From: Myxococcus stipitatus
Lineage (GTDB): Bacteria; Myxococcota; Myxococcia; Myxococcales; Myxococcaceae
Reading direction: 5' to 3'
Assembly (NCBI RefSeq): GCF_037414475.1
Contig: NZ_CP147913.1
Span: 1,302,001-1,366,000 of the forward strand
DNA: 64,000 nucleotides
Notes under the pieces: model-generated
Databases searched by the model: none
Told to the model about the DNA's origin: nothing
The model's input: the letters and a program-made list of their open reading frames with translations, nothing else
In this document: one piece after another, positions 1 through 9,000 of the stretch
Position numbering within the stretch: the first letter of the stretch is position 1
Layout of the letters: every line of letters begins with the position of its first letter
Program-made: the position numbers and the translations under genes

Positions 1-354
1 ATCGGCGGCGCCTACCTGGAGCGCAACCTGGCCGTGCTGCGACACGAAGGATGCCTCGTGCTCGTCGGGCTGTTGGACGGAATGTCGGCGCAGGTGGACC
101 TGCTGCGCATCGTCCAGCGGCGCCTGCAGCTCAAGGGGTCGTCGCTGAGGCTGAGACCCCTGCGCGAGAAGCGCGAGGTGAATGCACGCTTTCGCCAGCG
201 GTGGATGGAGGTGCTCGCCCGAGGCGAGCTGCGCCCCGTCATCCACGCACGCTACCCGCTGGAGGACGTGAAGACGGCGCTCGCAGAGATGGAAGCCAAC
301 CGCAACATCGGAAAGCTCGTGCTCACGTTGGAAGGGAACACTCGCCATGCATGA
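1..354 (+). CDS. Quinone oxidoreductase/enoyl-reductase-like MDR enzyme, C-terminal part
   Basis: Only the last ~117 codons are inside the window; the reading frame is open from base 1. The visible part (GCLVLVGLLDG, then LRPVIHARYPLEDVKTAL and NIGKLVLTLE) is the typical end of zinc-free medium-chain dehydrogenases of the quinone oxidoreductase/PIG3 type: the last strands of the Rossmann domain plus the C-terminal strand-helix that contacts the substrate. Members reduce activated double bonds with NADPH. The stop overlaps the start of the ACP gene by 8 bases, so it belongs to the same operon. A trans-acting enoyl reductase for the ACP-bound chain is the natural guess. The N-terminal catalytic domain is not visible, so substrate cannot be judged. 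Confidence 0.75.
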   Translation: MGGAYLERNLAVLRHEGCLVLVGLLDGMSAQVDLLRIVQRRLQLKGSSLRLRPLREKREVNARFRQRWMEVLARGELRPVIHARYPLEDVKTALAEMEANRNIGKLVLTLEGNTRHA

Positions 355-619
355 AGAGCTGACGGAGAACCTCAAGAAGATTCTCATCAACAACCTGTTC
401 GTCGAACTTCCCCCCGAGCAGATTGGGATGGACGACGGCCTGCAGTCCGTCATCGGCCTGGACTCGGTGGGCTTCCTCGAGCTGCGCGTCCTGTGCGAGG
501 ACCAGTTCAAGGTCCGCATCTCCGACGCGGACTTCAACACGGAGAACTTCCGGACGCTGAACCAGCTGGTGTCGCTCATCGCGGGGCTGAAGACCGCGTC
601 GCAGGGAGGCGCGTGGTGA
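347..619 (+). CDS. Stand-alone acyl carrier protein
   Basis: This is a 90-residue protein with the phosphopantetheine attachment motif GLDSVGF; the serine is residue 40. It has the usual four-helix ACP length, with acidic helix II following the motif (FLELRVLCEDQFKV). It would be activated by a phosphopantetheinyl transferase, which is not in the window, and carry the growing chain for the ketosynthase, dehydratase and aminotransferase encoded next to it. Its start lies inside the end of the oxidoreductase gene and its stop overlaps the GTG of the aminotransferase by four bases, so it sits in a translationally coupled operon. The family assignment is secure; which chain it carries is inference. 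Confidence 0.9.
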   Translation: MHEELTENLKKILINNLFVELPPEQIGMDDGLQSVIGLDSVGFLELRVLCEDQFKVRISDADFNTENFRTLNQLVSLIAGLKTASQGGAW

Positions 620-2010
620 GGCCCCCCGCGCCGGGAGGGAGGCTGGAGCCGGTGGACCTCGACCGGTTGCGCGCGGGGCAGGCGCTGCAGATGGACCACT
701 ACGGCGGCGGGCGTCTGCCTTTCGCCTGTGTGCAGGCGCGGGGGCTCGTCCAGCACATGGTCCCGCTGGAGGGTGACGACGCGGGAAAGGTGCTGGAGGT
801 GATGGACGCCAGCGGTGGCTATGCCAGCGCCTGTCTGGGCGCGGCACATCCCTGTCTCCAGCCCGCGTTCCGCGACGGCCTGGAGCGGGGCTACGTCACC
901 GACGAGCTGGGCTCGCTGGAGCGCACCCTGCTGCTGGAGGAGCTCTTCGGTCCCGGGGGCCGCTGGGTGGACCGCTTCCCGGGCAGCGCCTATCACGCGA
1001 GCGGCCGCAACTCCGGCTCCGAGGGATTGGAGCTCGCGCTGCGGCTGGCGCTGGAGTCCGGCTTCGACCGGCGGCGGCTGTCGGTGAAGGCGGGCCGCGA
1101 GGCACGGCGCACCGTCCTCGCCTTCGAGGGCGCCTGGCATGGCTGGACGGGGGGCCTGGTGCCGCTGCTCAACCGTCGGCACTACCGCCTGGGCCTGCCT
1201 CCGTTGTCCACCGAGCCCCCGTTCAACCTGGACGTGGCGTTCCTCCCCTTCGGCGAGCCGGAACTGCTCGAGCGCTTCTTCGCCGAGCAGGGCTCGAAGC
1301 TGTCCGCGGTCATCGTCGAGCCCATCCAGGGTGACGCGGGCATCCTCGTCCCACCGCCGGGCTATCTGCGGCGGCTGGCCGGACTGTGCCGCGAGCATGA
1401 CGTGCTCCTCATCGCGGACGAGGTGCTCACCTTCGCGAAGACGGGGCGCTTCTTCGCCATGACGGATGACGAGGGCCCCATCCCCACCGACGTCACCGTC
1501 ATCGGCAAGAGCCTGGGCATGGGCGCCGTCTCCACGTCCATGGTCATCGCGCGGCGAGAACTGTCCGTGCGCTCCAGCGGCGCGGTGTCCACGTCGGACC
1601 TGCGTCCACTCACCTGCTCGCTGATGCGCTCGGGCCTCCGGTATCTCGCCGAGGAGCGGCTCATCGAGCGCGCGGGGCCCCTGGGCGCGGAGCTGCGCGA
1701 GCGGCTGCGCAAGGACGTGGTGGAGTCCTTCCCGGAGCTGTTCCTGGAGGTCCGGGGCCTGGGCTACATGAACGGCATCGAGCTGACCGAGCGTGCCTCC
1801 GTGGGGCTCACCCCGCTGCGCCGGCGGCTCATCGAGGCGGGCGTCTTCGTGGAGTTCATGGCCGGCGCGGGCCGGCGCTCGCATGGCCTGCGTTACATGT
1901 TCCCCGCCATGCGCATCGCCCCTCCGCTCATCGCGGGAGAGGACGACCTGCGGCGCATCGTCGAGCGCATCCGCGAGGGGACCCGGAGGTTCGTGGAGGC
2001 AGGGCGATGA
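616..2010 (+). CDS. Class III (glutamate-1-semialdehyde-type) PLP aminotransferase
   Basis: This is a 464-residue fold-type I PLP enzyme. The PLP-binding Asp is D268 in LIADEV and the Schiff-base Lys is K298 in TVIGKSLGMG; an RNSGSEG motif near residue 130 matches the phosphate/substrate loop of glutamate-1-semialdehyde aminotransferase relatives. The GTG at 616 is chosen as start because it overlaps the ACP stop by four bases and gives a normal family length. The longer upstream frame is only a shadow over the ACP gene. Relatives in lipopeptide and polyketide pathways install an amine on a carrier-bound beta-keto chain. The neighbours (ACP, KS, dehydratase) make that role likely here, but the substrate is inference. 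Confidence 0.88.
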   Translation: MRPPAPGGRLEPVDLDRLRAGQALQMDHYGGGRLPFACVQARGLVQHMVPLEGDDAGKVLEVMDASGGYASACLGAAHPCLQPAFRDGLERGYVTDELGSLERTLLLEELFGPGGRWVDRFPGSAYHASGRNSGSEGLELALRLALESGFDRRRLSVKAGREARRTVLAFEGAWHGWTGGLVPLLNRRHYRLGLPPLSTEPPFNLDVAFLPFGEPELLERFFAEQGSKLSAVIVEPIQGDAGILVPPPGYLRRLAGLCREHDVLLIADEVLTFAKTGRFFAMTDDEGPIPTDVTVIGKSLGMGAVSTSMVIARRELSVRSSGAVSTSDLRPLTCSLMRSGLRYLAEERLIERAGPLGAELRERLRKDVVESFPELFLEVRGLGYMNGIELTERASVGLTPLRRRLIEAGVFVEFMAGAGRRSHGLRYMFPAMRIAPPLIAGEDDLRRIVERIREGTRRFVEAGR

Positions 2011-2438
2011 GGGACACCGTCGCCTCGCCCAGGCGTCATCGGGTGGAGCACGTCGACACCGATGCGTCCGGGGTCGTCCACTTCTCGCGCTACGCCTCGC
2101 TGTTGGAGACCGCGGCGCTGGAGGAGCTCGACCGGCGCGGCTCGGGGCTCGGGCTGCTCGAAGGACAGGGGCTCGACCTGCGGGTGCGGGAGCTGCGCAT
2201 CCGCTACCGCGACGCCGCGCGCTTCCAGGACTGGCTGCGGCTGGAGGCCCGCCTGGAGCACGTGGGCCCCGCGAGTCTCAAGCTGGGCGTCGCAATCTAT
2301 CGCGAGGGCACGGCACCGGAGCCGGTGCTGCTCGCCTCGGGAAGTCTGGACATGGCTGTCGTCAATCGTGAGAGCGGAGAACCCACATGCATTCCACCGA
2401 CACTCAGCACCGCCCTCGCGCGGTCCCCGTCCCTCTGA
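2007..2438 (+). CDS. Hotdog-fold acyl thioesterase (4HBT/YbgC type)
   Basis: A 143-residue protein with the 4-hydroxybenzoyl-CoA thioesterase/YbgC signature at residues 15-28, HVDTDASGVVHFSRY, including the catalytic Asp region D17/D19. The rest fits a single hotdog domain (RELRIRYRDAARFQDWLRLEARL). It starts by ATGA overlap with the aminotransferase and its 3' end overlaps the dehydratase start by 52 bases. Small hotdog thioesterases of this type also occur in aryl-polyene clusters (ApeK-like), where they edit or release thioester intermediates. Release or proofreading of the ACP-bound chain is therefore the likely role here. Confidence 0.82.
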   Translation: MRDTVASPRRHRVEHVDTDASGVVHFSRYASLLETAALEELDRRGSGLGLLEGQGLDLRVRELRIRYRDAARFQDWLRLEARLEHVGPASLKLGVAIYREGTAPEPVLLASGSLDMAVVNRESGEPTCIPPTLSTALARSPSL

Positions 2439-2917
2439 ACACGCCGGAGCGTCAGCCCAAGCCCCTGGGCTTCACCGCCTTGCGCCAGTGGCTCCGCCAC
2501 CGGCACCCGATGATTCTCCTGGACCGCATCGTCGACCACGAGCCCGGGAAGTTCCTCGAGGCCGTCATCTCCATCTCCGGGAACCTGGACTGCATCGCGG
2601 GCCACTTCCCAGAGCGGGCCATCTATCCCGGCAGCAACCTCATCCAGGCCTTCGCCCAGGCGGGCATCATCCTCTACCAGATGAGCACCTCGCTGCTGGC
2701 CGAGGACGAGCTCACGTTGATTGGTTCGGTGGAGAGCCGCTTCCTCCAGGTCGTCGTGCCCGGTGACCAGGTGGTGCTGCGCGTCCAGGTGAGTCGCCTG
2801 GCTGGAGGCCTCTTCATCTACACAGGCAAGGCCATGGTGGGGAATCGGCGCGTGGCGGCGTTCCGCGCGAGCCTCATCCGCACCAAGGTCTCGGAGATGG
2901 GCTCGCCGCTATGGTAG
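2387..2917 (+). CDS. FabA/FabZ-like hotdog dehydratase (catalytic Glu replaced by Gln)
   Basis: A 176-residue hotdog protein. HRHPMILLDRI (about 38-48) and GHFPERAIYPGSN (72-84) are unmistakable FabZ motifs, with the catalytic His at H73. In FabZ the second catalytic residue is a Glu fourteen residues further on; here that position is Gln (Q87, codon CAG, in LIQAFAQAG). It could still dehydrate poorly, act as an isomerase, or be a structural partner. A GGAG stretch seven bases before ATG 2387 supports the start despite the 52-base overlap with the thioesterase. It resembles the ApeI/ApeP-type dehydratases of aryl-polyene clusters. Family assignment is firm; activity is uncertain. Confidence 0.85.
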   Translation: MHSTDTQHRPRAVPVPLNTPERQPKPLGFTALRQWLRHRHPMILLDRIVDHEPGKFLEAVISISGNLDCIAGHFPERAIYPGSNLIQAFAQAGIILYQMSTSLLAEDELTLIGSVESRFLQVVVPGDQVVLRVQVSRLAGGLFIYTGKAMVGNRRVAAFRASLIRTKVSEMGSPLW

Positions 2918-4035
2918 CGCCCGTCGCGGTGACCGGGGCCGCGTGGAGCACGGCCCTGGGTCACGGACTCGAGGATGTCTGGCGGCGGCTGCTCGCCGGT
3001 GAGCACGGCTTCGTCGAGGTGGAGTCCCCACACCGGCTGCGCAACCCGCTGGCCGCGATCATCCCCGCGCGGGAGGAAGAAGGTCCCGCGCGGAGGCTGC
3101 GGCGGCTGGCGGTGGAGACGCTCCGGCGAGCGATGACGGAAGCCGGGCTGGAGGCAAGCGCTGACCGCACGCGCTTCGTGCTGGGCACGAGCCTGGGCGC
3201 GTGGCTCGATGACGCGCGGGAGCGGGAGGCACCGCTCCACACCTGGGCGGACGACGTGGCTCGCGAGGTGGGTGCGCGCGAGGCACCGGTCAGCCTCTCC
3301 ACCGCGTGCTCCTCCGGCTCCGACGCCATCCTGGTGGGCGCGGAGCTCATCCGCTCCGGCGCGGCGGAGGTCTGTGTCTGCGCCGGGGTGGATGTCCTCA
3401 CCCCGAGCAAGCGATTGGCGCACTCGGCGCTCTCCACCATGTCCCCCACCCGGCCGCGGGCCTTCGACGTGCGCCATGACGGCATGCTGTTGGGTGAGGG
3501 CGCGGGGGTCCTCGTCTTGGAGTCCATGGCCCACGCGAGGGCCCGCTCGGCGCCGCTGCTCGCCCTCTTCCGGGGGGCGGGCTCCGCCAACGACGCGGCG
3601 AGCATGACGTCTCCGGACCCAGCGGCCCTGGGGGCGCGCCTGGCGATGGAGCGCGCGCTCGTGGACGCGGGGCTTGCGCCCGGAGACATCGGGCTCATCA
3701 ACGCGCACGGCTCGGCCACGCCCGCCAATGACCGCGCGGAGGCAGAGGCCTTTCGCGCCACCTTCGGGCCTGGAGTGCGCCCCTGCGTCTTCGCGACGAA
3801 GGGCGCCTTCGGACACACCCTGGGCGCCACCGGAGCCATGGAGGCGATTGCCCTCATCCTCGCGCTGCGCGAAGGCATCGTGCCGCCCGTCGCGGGCCTG
3901 GAGCAGCCCGAGCAGGACTTTCCCTGTTCCCTCCCCGTGGGCCGGCCCGTGCGGCATGACGAGCATCTGGGCCTGAGCCTCACGCTCGGCTTCGGGGGAT
4001 TCGACACCGCGCTGGTCTTCGAGGTCCCGCGATGA
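2911..4035 (+). CDS. Type II beta-ketoacyl synthase
   Basis: A 374-residue discrete ketosynthase of the FabF superfamily. The full catalytic triad is present: C133 in STACSSGSD, H266 in INAHGSATPAND and H302 in TKGAFGHTLGATGA. It is slightly shorter than E. coli FabF, as is common for aryl-polyene and other type II pathway synthases. It starts inside the end of the dehydratase gene (7-base overlap) and overlaps the next gene by ATGA. It should catalyse decarboxylative condensation of malonyl-ACP with the growing chain. The truncated ketosynthase-like protein encoded immediately downstream is its probable dimer partner. Confidence 0.93.
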   Translation: MVAPVAVTGAAWSTALGHGLEDVWRRLLAGEHGFVEVESPHRLRNPLAAIIPAREEEGPARRLRRLAVETLRRAMTEAGLEASADRTRFVLGTSLGAWLDDAREREAPLHTWADDVAREVGAREAPVSLSTACSSGSDAILVGAELIRSGAAEVCVCAGVDVLTPSKRLAHSALSTMSPTRPRAFDVRHDGMLLGEGAGVLVLESMAHARARSAPLLALFRGAGSANDAASMTSPDPAALGARLAMERALVDAGLAPGDIGLINAHGSATPANDRAEAEAFRATFGPGVRPCVFATKGAFGHTLGATGAMEAIALILALREGIVPPVAGLEQPEQDFPCSLPVGRPVRHDEHLGLSLTLGFGGFDTALVFEVPR

Positions 4036-4604
4036 AGGCGCTCCCTCTTGTCCTCCGTGGCAGCGCGCACTCACACGCGGGTGCGCCCAATCCCCACGCC
4101 GCGCGGGTGAAGACCACCGTGCGCTACGCGGACCCGATGGCGTGGGCGCTCACGCTCGCGATTGGAGAGGCCACCGCGCCGTTGGGTGAGGCGTTCCAGT
4201 CCTCGGTGGCGCGGTGCTCACTCATCCAGATGGGTTCCGAGGCGCCCCCCGAAGCGATGTCCCGGGCCGCGAGTGAAGCCCTGCGTGGATTCGCGTCGGC
4301 CATCCGCTTTCCCGCCGCCACGCCGAGCGCCCCCGCGGGCCTGGCCTGCATCGTCCACGGACTGCGCGGCCCCGCGCTCGCGTTGACCATGCCCGTCTCC
4401 GAAGGCGCGAGTGTCGCGCTGATGCTCAGCGCCGCGTGGCTCGCGCGCGGTGTCGTCGACTACGCGCTCATCGGGACGGCAGCCTCCGTTCCCGGTGGTG
4501 AACCCCGCGCCGCGTGTGTGGTCCTCTCGCGGGGCGAAGGCCCGGCGGTGGACGCGGCGCTCCTGGTGAAGACCCTCCTCCCCGAGCGGAGCTCCCATGA
4601 CTGA
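4032..4604 (+). CDS. Truncated ketosynthase-like protein (chain-length-factor-like)
   Basis: This 190-residue protein resembles the N-terminal half of a ketosynthase (Ketoacyl-synt_2, PF13723 type). FQSSVARCSLIQM and VHGLRGPALALTMPVSEGAS correspond to the strand-loop before and at the nucleophile elbow, and SVALMLSAAWLARGVVDYALIG to the following helices. The normal TACSSG elbow is absent (TMPVSEG instead), so no nucleophile is available, and the whole second thiolase half is missing. Aryl-polyene, xanthomonadin and flexirubin clusters carry such small partners next to an active ketosynthase. It is ATGA-coupled to the KS upstream and overlaps the ligase by 8 bases. A non-catalytic, chain-length-determining role is inference. 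Confidence 0.75.
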   Translation: MKALPLVLRGSAHSHAGAPNPHAARVKTTVRYADPMAWALTLAIGEATAPLGEAFQSSVARCSLIQMGSEAPPEAMSRAASEALRGFASAIRFPAATPSAPAGLACIVHGLRGPALALTMPVSEGASVALMLSAAWLARGVVDYALIGTAASVPGGEPRAACVVLSRGEGPAVDAALLVKTLLPERSSHD

Positions 4605-6009
4605 AGCCACCCCGGACCTCGCGGGCATCTCCCTGCCGTCCATCCAATCCTTCCTCGACCGGGTCCGGGACCTCACCACCGAATCCGGTGCTCCCGCGAA
4701 GCACTCGGTGGAGCAACTGGCGTCAGCGTGGAAGGCGCGGGGCCTGCGCCCGGGCGATGTCGTCCTGCTCGCCCTGCCCAATGGCGCGGAGCTGCTGGCC
4801 CAGGTCTTCGCCATCCTCGCCGCGCGAGGCGTGCCCGCGCTGGTGTCTCCCTCCGCGCCCACCTTGCGGCAACAGGCGCTCGTGGATGCGCTGCCGGCAC
4901 GTGCGCTCGTCACCATGCGCCGCCCGGCGCCCCAGGCCCAGGAGGTGGAGCGCTTCACGCTGGGCGGAGCCGAAGTGGCCCTGTTCCCGGAGACACAACC
5001 TCCCGGTGCACAGCCTGGAGAGATGGTGCTGCTCACCTCGGGCACCTCGGGCTTCGCCAGTGGCTGCGTATTCGACCTGGAAGCGCTCTTCCGCAACGCG
5101 CGCCGCCACGCGGACGCCGTCGGCCTGCGAGCGGGCGACAGCGTGTTGGTCAACCTGCCGCTCTACTACTCGTACTCCATGGTGGCCCAGGCCTTCGCCT
5201 CCCTGCTGCGAGGCGGGGACCTGGTCATCAGCGGGCCGCCCTTCCAACCCGCCGCCTATCTGCGTCTGCTGGCCGAGCAAGCCATCACCGTCTCCGCGCT
5301 GACGCCCTTGCTCGTGCGCTCCCTGCTCCAGCAGGGCGGAGCCTTCCCTGAAGCAACGCGCTCCCTCGGCGTTGGCGGAGACGTCCTCTCCCCCGAGCAC
5401 GTGGAGCGGTTGTTGCGACTGCGTCCGCGCGGAGAGTTGTTCCTCACCTATGGACTGTCCGAGGCGGGCCCGCGCGTCGCGACCCTGTCGGCCCATGCCG
5501 AGCCCGCGCATCGCCACGCATCCGTGGGACTGCCACTGCCGGGCACCCAGGTCTCGCTCGTGCCTCGTGCTCCCGGTGGGCAGAAGGAGCTCCTGGTGTC
5601 CTCCGACACGCTGATGAAGCGGCGCATCGGTCTGGTCGAGGGAGAGAAGCTCCACGCGTGGCGCGGTCCACGGCTGTTGGCCACGGGCGACATCTTCGAC
5701 ATCGACGCGGAGGGCTACCTGTACTTCCAGGGGCGACTCTCCGACTTCCTCGTCCGGGGCAGCGAGAAGATCTGCATGGCCTCGGTGCGGCGGCTGGCCA
5801 CCACGCTGCCTGGCGTCCTCACCGCGCGCACGCAGGTCGTTCGCGGAGCGGAGGGAGACGACTACGAGATGATCCTCACGGTGGCCGACGAGAGCCGCCC
5901 ACCGGAGCACGTGTCCGAGGCGCTCTCCCGCCTCCTGCGGCTCGCCGAGCGCCCGCGGCGCATCCAGGTCGTCTCCGCGGACGTCACCACCGCCGCGCTG
6001 CACAAGTGA
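4597..6009 (+). CDS. AMP-forming acyl ligase (ANL superfamily, ApeH-like)
   Basis: A 470-residue adenylate-forming enzyme. Recognisable core motifs are the P-loop-like LLTSGTSGFASG (about 144-155), YGLSEAGPR (A5), TGDIFDIDAEGYLYFQGR (A7/A8 hinge) and a terminal LHK that could supply the A10 Lys. The A3 loop lacks the usual Pro-Lys (Ala-Ser instead). It is shorter than standard acyl-CoA ligases, as are the ligases of aryl-polyene clusters. It overlaps the KS-like gene and ends 34 bases before the NRPS start. Likely role: activating a starter or finished acid and loading it on an ACP/PCP. The substrate is unknown. Confidence 0.82.
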   Translation: MTEATPDLAGISLPSIQSFLDRVRDLTTESGAPAKHSVEQLASAWKARGLRPGDVVLLALPNGAELLAQVFAILAARGVPALVSPSAPTLRQQALVDALPARALVTMRRPAPQAQEVERFTLGGAEVALFPETQPPGAQPGEMVLLTSGTSGFASGCVFDLEALFRNARRHADAVGLRAGDSVLVNLPLYYSYSMVAQAFASLLRGGDLVISGPPFQPAAYLRLLAEQAITVSALTPLLVRSLLQQGGAFPEATRSLGVGGDVLSPEHVERLLRLRPRGELFLTYGLSEAGPRVATLSAHAEPAHRHASVGLPLPGTQVSLVPRAPGGQKELLVSSDTLMKRRIGLVEGEKLHAWRGPRLLATGDIFDIDAEGYLYFQGRLSDFLVRGSEKICMASVRRLATTLPGVLTARTQVVRGAEGDDYEMILTVADESRPPEHVSEALSRLLRLAERPRRIQVVSADVTTAALHK

Positions 6010-6043
6010 GCAATCCCTCTTCCCAACCGTGAAGGACCTCCCG

Positions 6044-9000
6044 ATGACGCTCTCCTCACCGACTTCCAGCTACCAGCCCCCGCGCAACCGGACGGAAGAG
6101 CTCCTGTGTGAGCTCTGGAGCGTGCTGCTGGAGGTCGAGCGCGTGGGCATCCACGACGACTTCTTCCAACTCGGTGGCCACTCCCTCATCGCCACCCAGC
6201 TCGTCTCCCGCCTCAACGAGCTCTTCCACCTGCGCTTCCCGCTCCCCAGCATCTTCGACGCGCCCACCATCGCTGAGCTCGCGACGGCCATCGAGTCCGC
6301 GAGGGGTGCCGCGACAGCGAGCGAGGACCTCCCCTTGCGCGCGGGCATCCCGGCCAGCAGCGCCCCGCTCTCGTATGCGCAGGAGCGCCTGTGGTTCATG
6401 GAGCAGCTGTACCCCGGGACGGCGACCTATAACGTCCCCGTCTTCTACCGCATCACCTCGACGCTCGACGTCGGCGTGCTCCAGCGTGCGCTCGACGAGG
6501 TGCTCCTCCGTCACGAGGCACTCCGCACCACGTTCGCCTCCACGGACTCCGGCCCCATCGCGCGCATCGCGCCGCCGCGCGCCTTTCCCCTGTCGGTCAT
6601 CGACCTGAGCCACCTTCCCGTGGACGCCCGTGACGAAGAGGCCTCGCGCATCTCCACGGAGCAAGCGTCCCAGCCCATCGACGTCCGCACGGGCCCCATC
6701 ATCCGGGGCACCTTGCTGCGCATCAGCGCCAGGGACCACCGGCTCCTCCTCGTGGTCCACCACATCGTGTCCGATGGCTGGTCCCTCCGGGTCCTCATGC
6801 GAGAGCTCCGGACGCTCTACACCGACTTCGCCGCGGGACAGCCTTCGTCCCTGCCTCCGCTCCCCCTGGGGTATGGGGACTTCGCCGCCTGGCAGCGTCA
6901 ATGGTTGCCGACACAGGTCCAGGAGCGGCTCCTTCCCTACTGGCGCAAGCGGCTCGCCGGAGCCCCCACGCTCCTCCCGCTCCCCGCCGACCGGCCACGG
7001 CAACAGGTCCAGACCTTCAAGGGCACACGCCGGACGTTCCACATCTCCGAGGAGACCGCGCTGGCCATCGACGCGCTCTGCCGCCGGGAACGCACCACGC
7101 TCTTCATGGCGCTCCTGGCGGGTTTCTGCGCCGTCCTCCAGCGTTACTCTGGCCAGGACGACGTGGTCGTCGGCTCGCCCATCTCCGGGCGCATCCGGCC
7201 AGAGGTGGAGGGGCTCATCGGCTTCTTCGTCAACACGCTCGTCCTGCGCAATGACTTGTCGGGAGACCCGCGCTTCGTCGACCTCCTCGCCCGCGTGCGA
7301 GAGGTCACCCTGGGGGCCTTCGCGCACCAGGAACTCCCGTTCGAGAAGCTGGTCGAGTCGCTCCAGCCGGAGCGCACGTTGAGCCATGCGCAGTTCATCC
7401 AGGTGATGTTCATCCTGCAGAACTCGCCCACGCTGGAGGTGGCCCCCTCCTCGTCGCTCCAGCTCGCCGCCTCGCCCGAGTCCTGGGAGGTGAACACCGG
7501 GACGGCGAAGGGAGACCTCCTCCTCTACATGGCGAGGACTCCCGAGGGCCTCCGCGCGACCTTCGAGTACGACAACCACCTCTTCGAGGACGCGCGCATC
7601 GAGCGCATGGCCGGACACCTCCAGGTGTTGCTCGAGGCCGTGGCCTCCGACCCGTTCCAGCGGCTCTCCTCGCTCCCGTTGCTCACGACGACCGAACGCA
7701 ACGTGCTCCTGCGCGAGTGGAACAGCGCCACCGCCGACTATCCCCGAGACCTCTGCACGCACGAGCTGTTCTCTCAACAGGCCGCCCGGACCCCGGAGGC
7801 CATCGCCGTGTCCTATGGCGAAAGCACCATCACCTACCGGGAGCTCGACTCACGCTCCAACCGGCTCGCCCGGCATCTGCAGGCGCTCGGCGTCGGCCCC
7901 GAGGTCCTCGTGGGGCTGTGCGTCGAGCGCTCCGTGGACCTCGTCATCAGCATGCTCGGCATCCTCAAGGCGGGCGGCGCGTATCTCCCGCTGGACGCGG
8001 CCTACCCCGCCGAGCGCCTCGCCTTCATGCTCCAGGATGCGCGCGTCAGCCACCTGGTCGTCCACGGCGCCAAGCTCCAGCAGCTCCCGCCGTTCTCCGG
8101 GCCCATCGTCCGCGTCGACACCGACCGGGACGCCATCGCCCGGAACTCCGACGTCCCACTCCCGTCCACCGCCTGCCCCGACAACCTCGCCTACGTCATC
8201 TACACGTCCGGCTCGACGGGCAGACCCAAGGGCAGTGCCATCATCCATCGCGGCATCGCGGCCCTGCTCTTCCACACGAACTTCGTGCGCTTCTCCCCGA
8301 CGGACCGCGTCGCCCAGGCCTCCAACGCCTCCTTCGACCCGAGCACGTTCGAAATCTGGGGCGCGCTGCTGAACGGTGCCCGCCTCGTCGGCATCACCGC
8401 CGACCCGGCGCGCGAGCCTCGCGAACTGGCCGCGCAGATTCAGAACGAGTCCATCAGCATCATGTTCGTCACCACCGCCGTGCTCCATCTGCTCGCGCGA
8501 CAGGTGCCGGATGCCTTCCGCCATGTCCACACGCTCGTCTTCGGAGGAGAGGCCGCCGACCCGCTGGCGCTGCGCGAAGTGCTCCGGCACGGGCCACCGC
8601 GCCGGCTGCTCAACGGCTACGGCCCCACGGAGTGCACGGTCTTCTCCACCTCGCATGCCATCGACACGCCTCCGTCCCTCGGCCAGCCCGTTCCCATCGG
8701 ACGCCCCATCACCAACGGCCCGGTCTACCTCCTGGACAAGCACCTGCGGCCCGTGCCCGTCGGTGTCCCAGGTGAGCTCTACGTCGCGGGCGAGCGGCTG
8801 GGACGCGGCTACTTCAACCGGCCGGAGCTCACCGCGCGGACGTACGTGCCGGACCCGTTCAGCACGAAACCCGGAGCCCGCCTCTACAAGACAGGAGACC
8901 TGGGCCGCTACCTGGCCAACGGCCGCATCGAGTACCTGGGCCGTGTCGACCTGCAGGTGAAGATTCGTGGCTTCCGCGTGGAGCTGGGAGAAATCGAGGA

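Noticed and set aside
1793..2371. Possible extra gene overlapping the aminotransferase and thioesterase genes
   Set aside because: It is a frame shadow with low-complexity Arg/Ala/Gly content; the two real genes have motifs and ATGA coupling.
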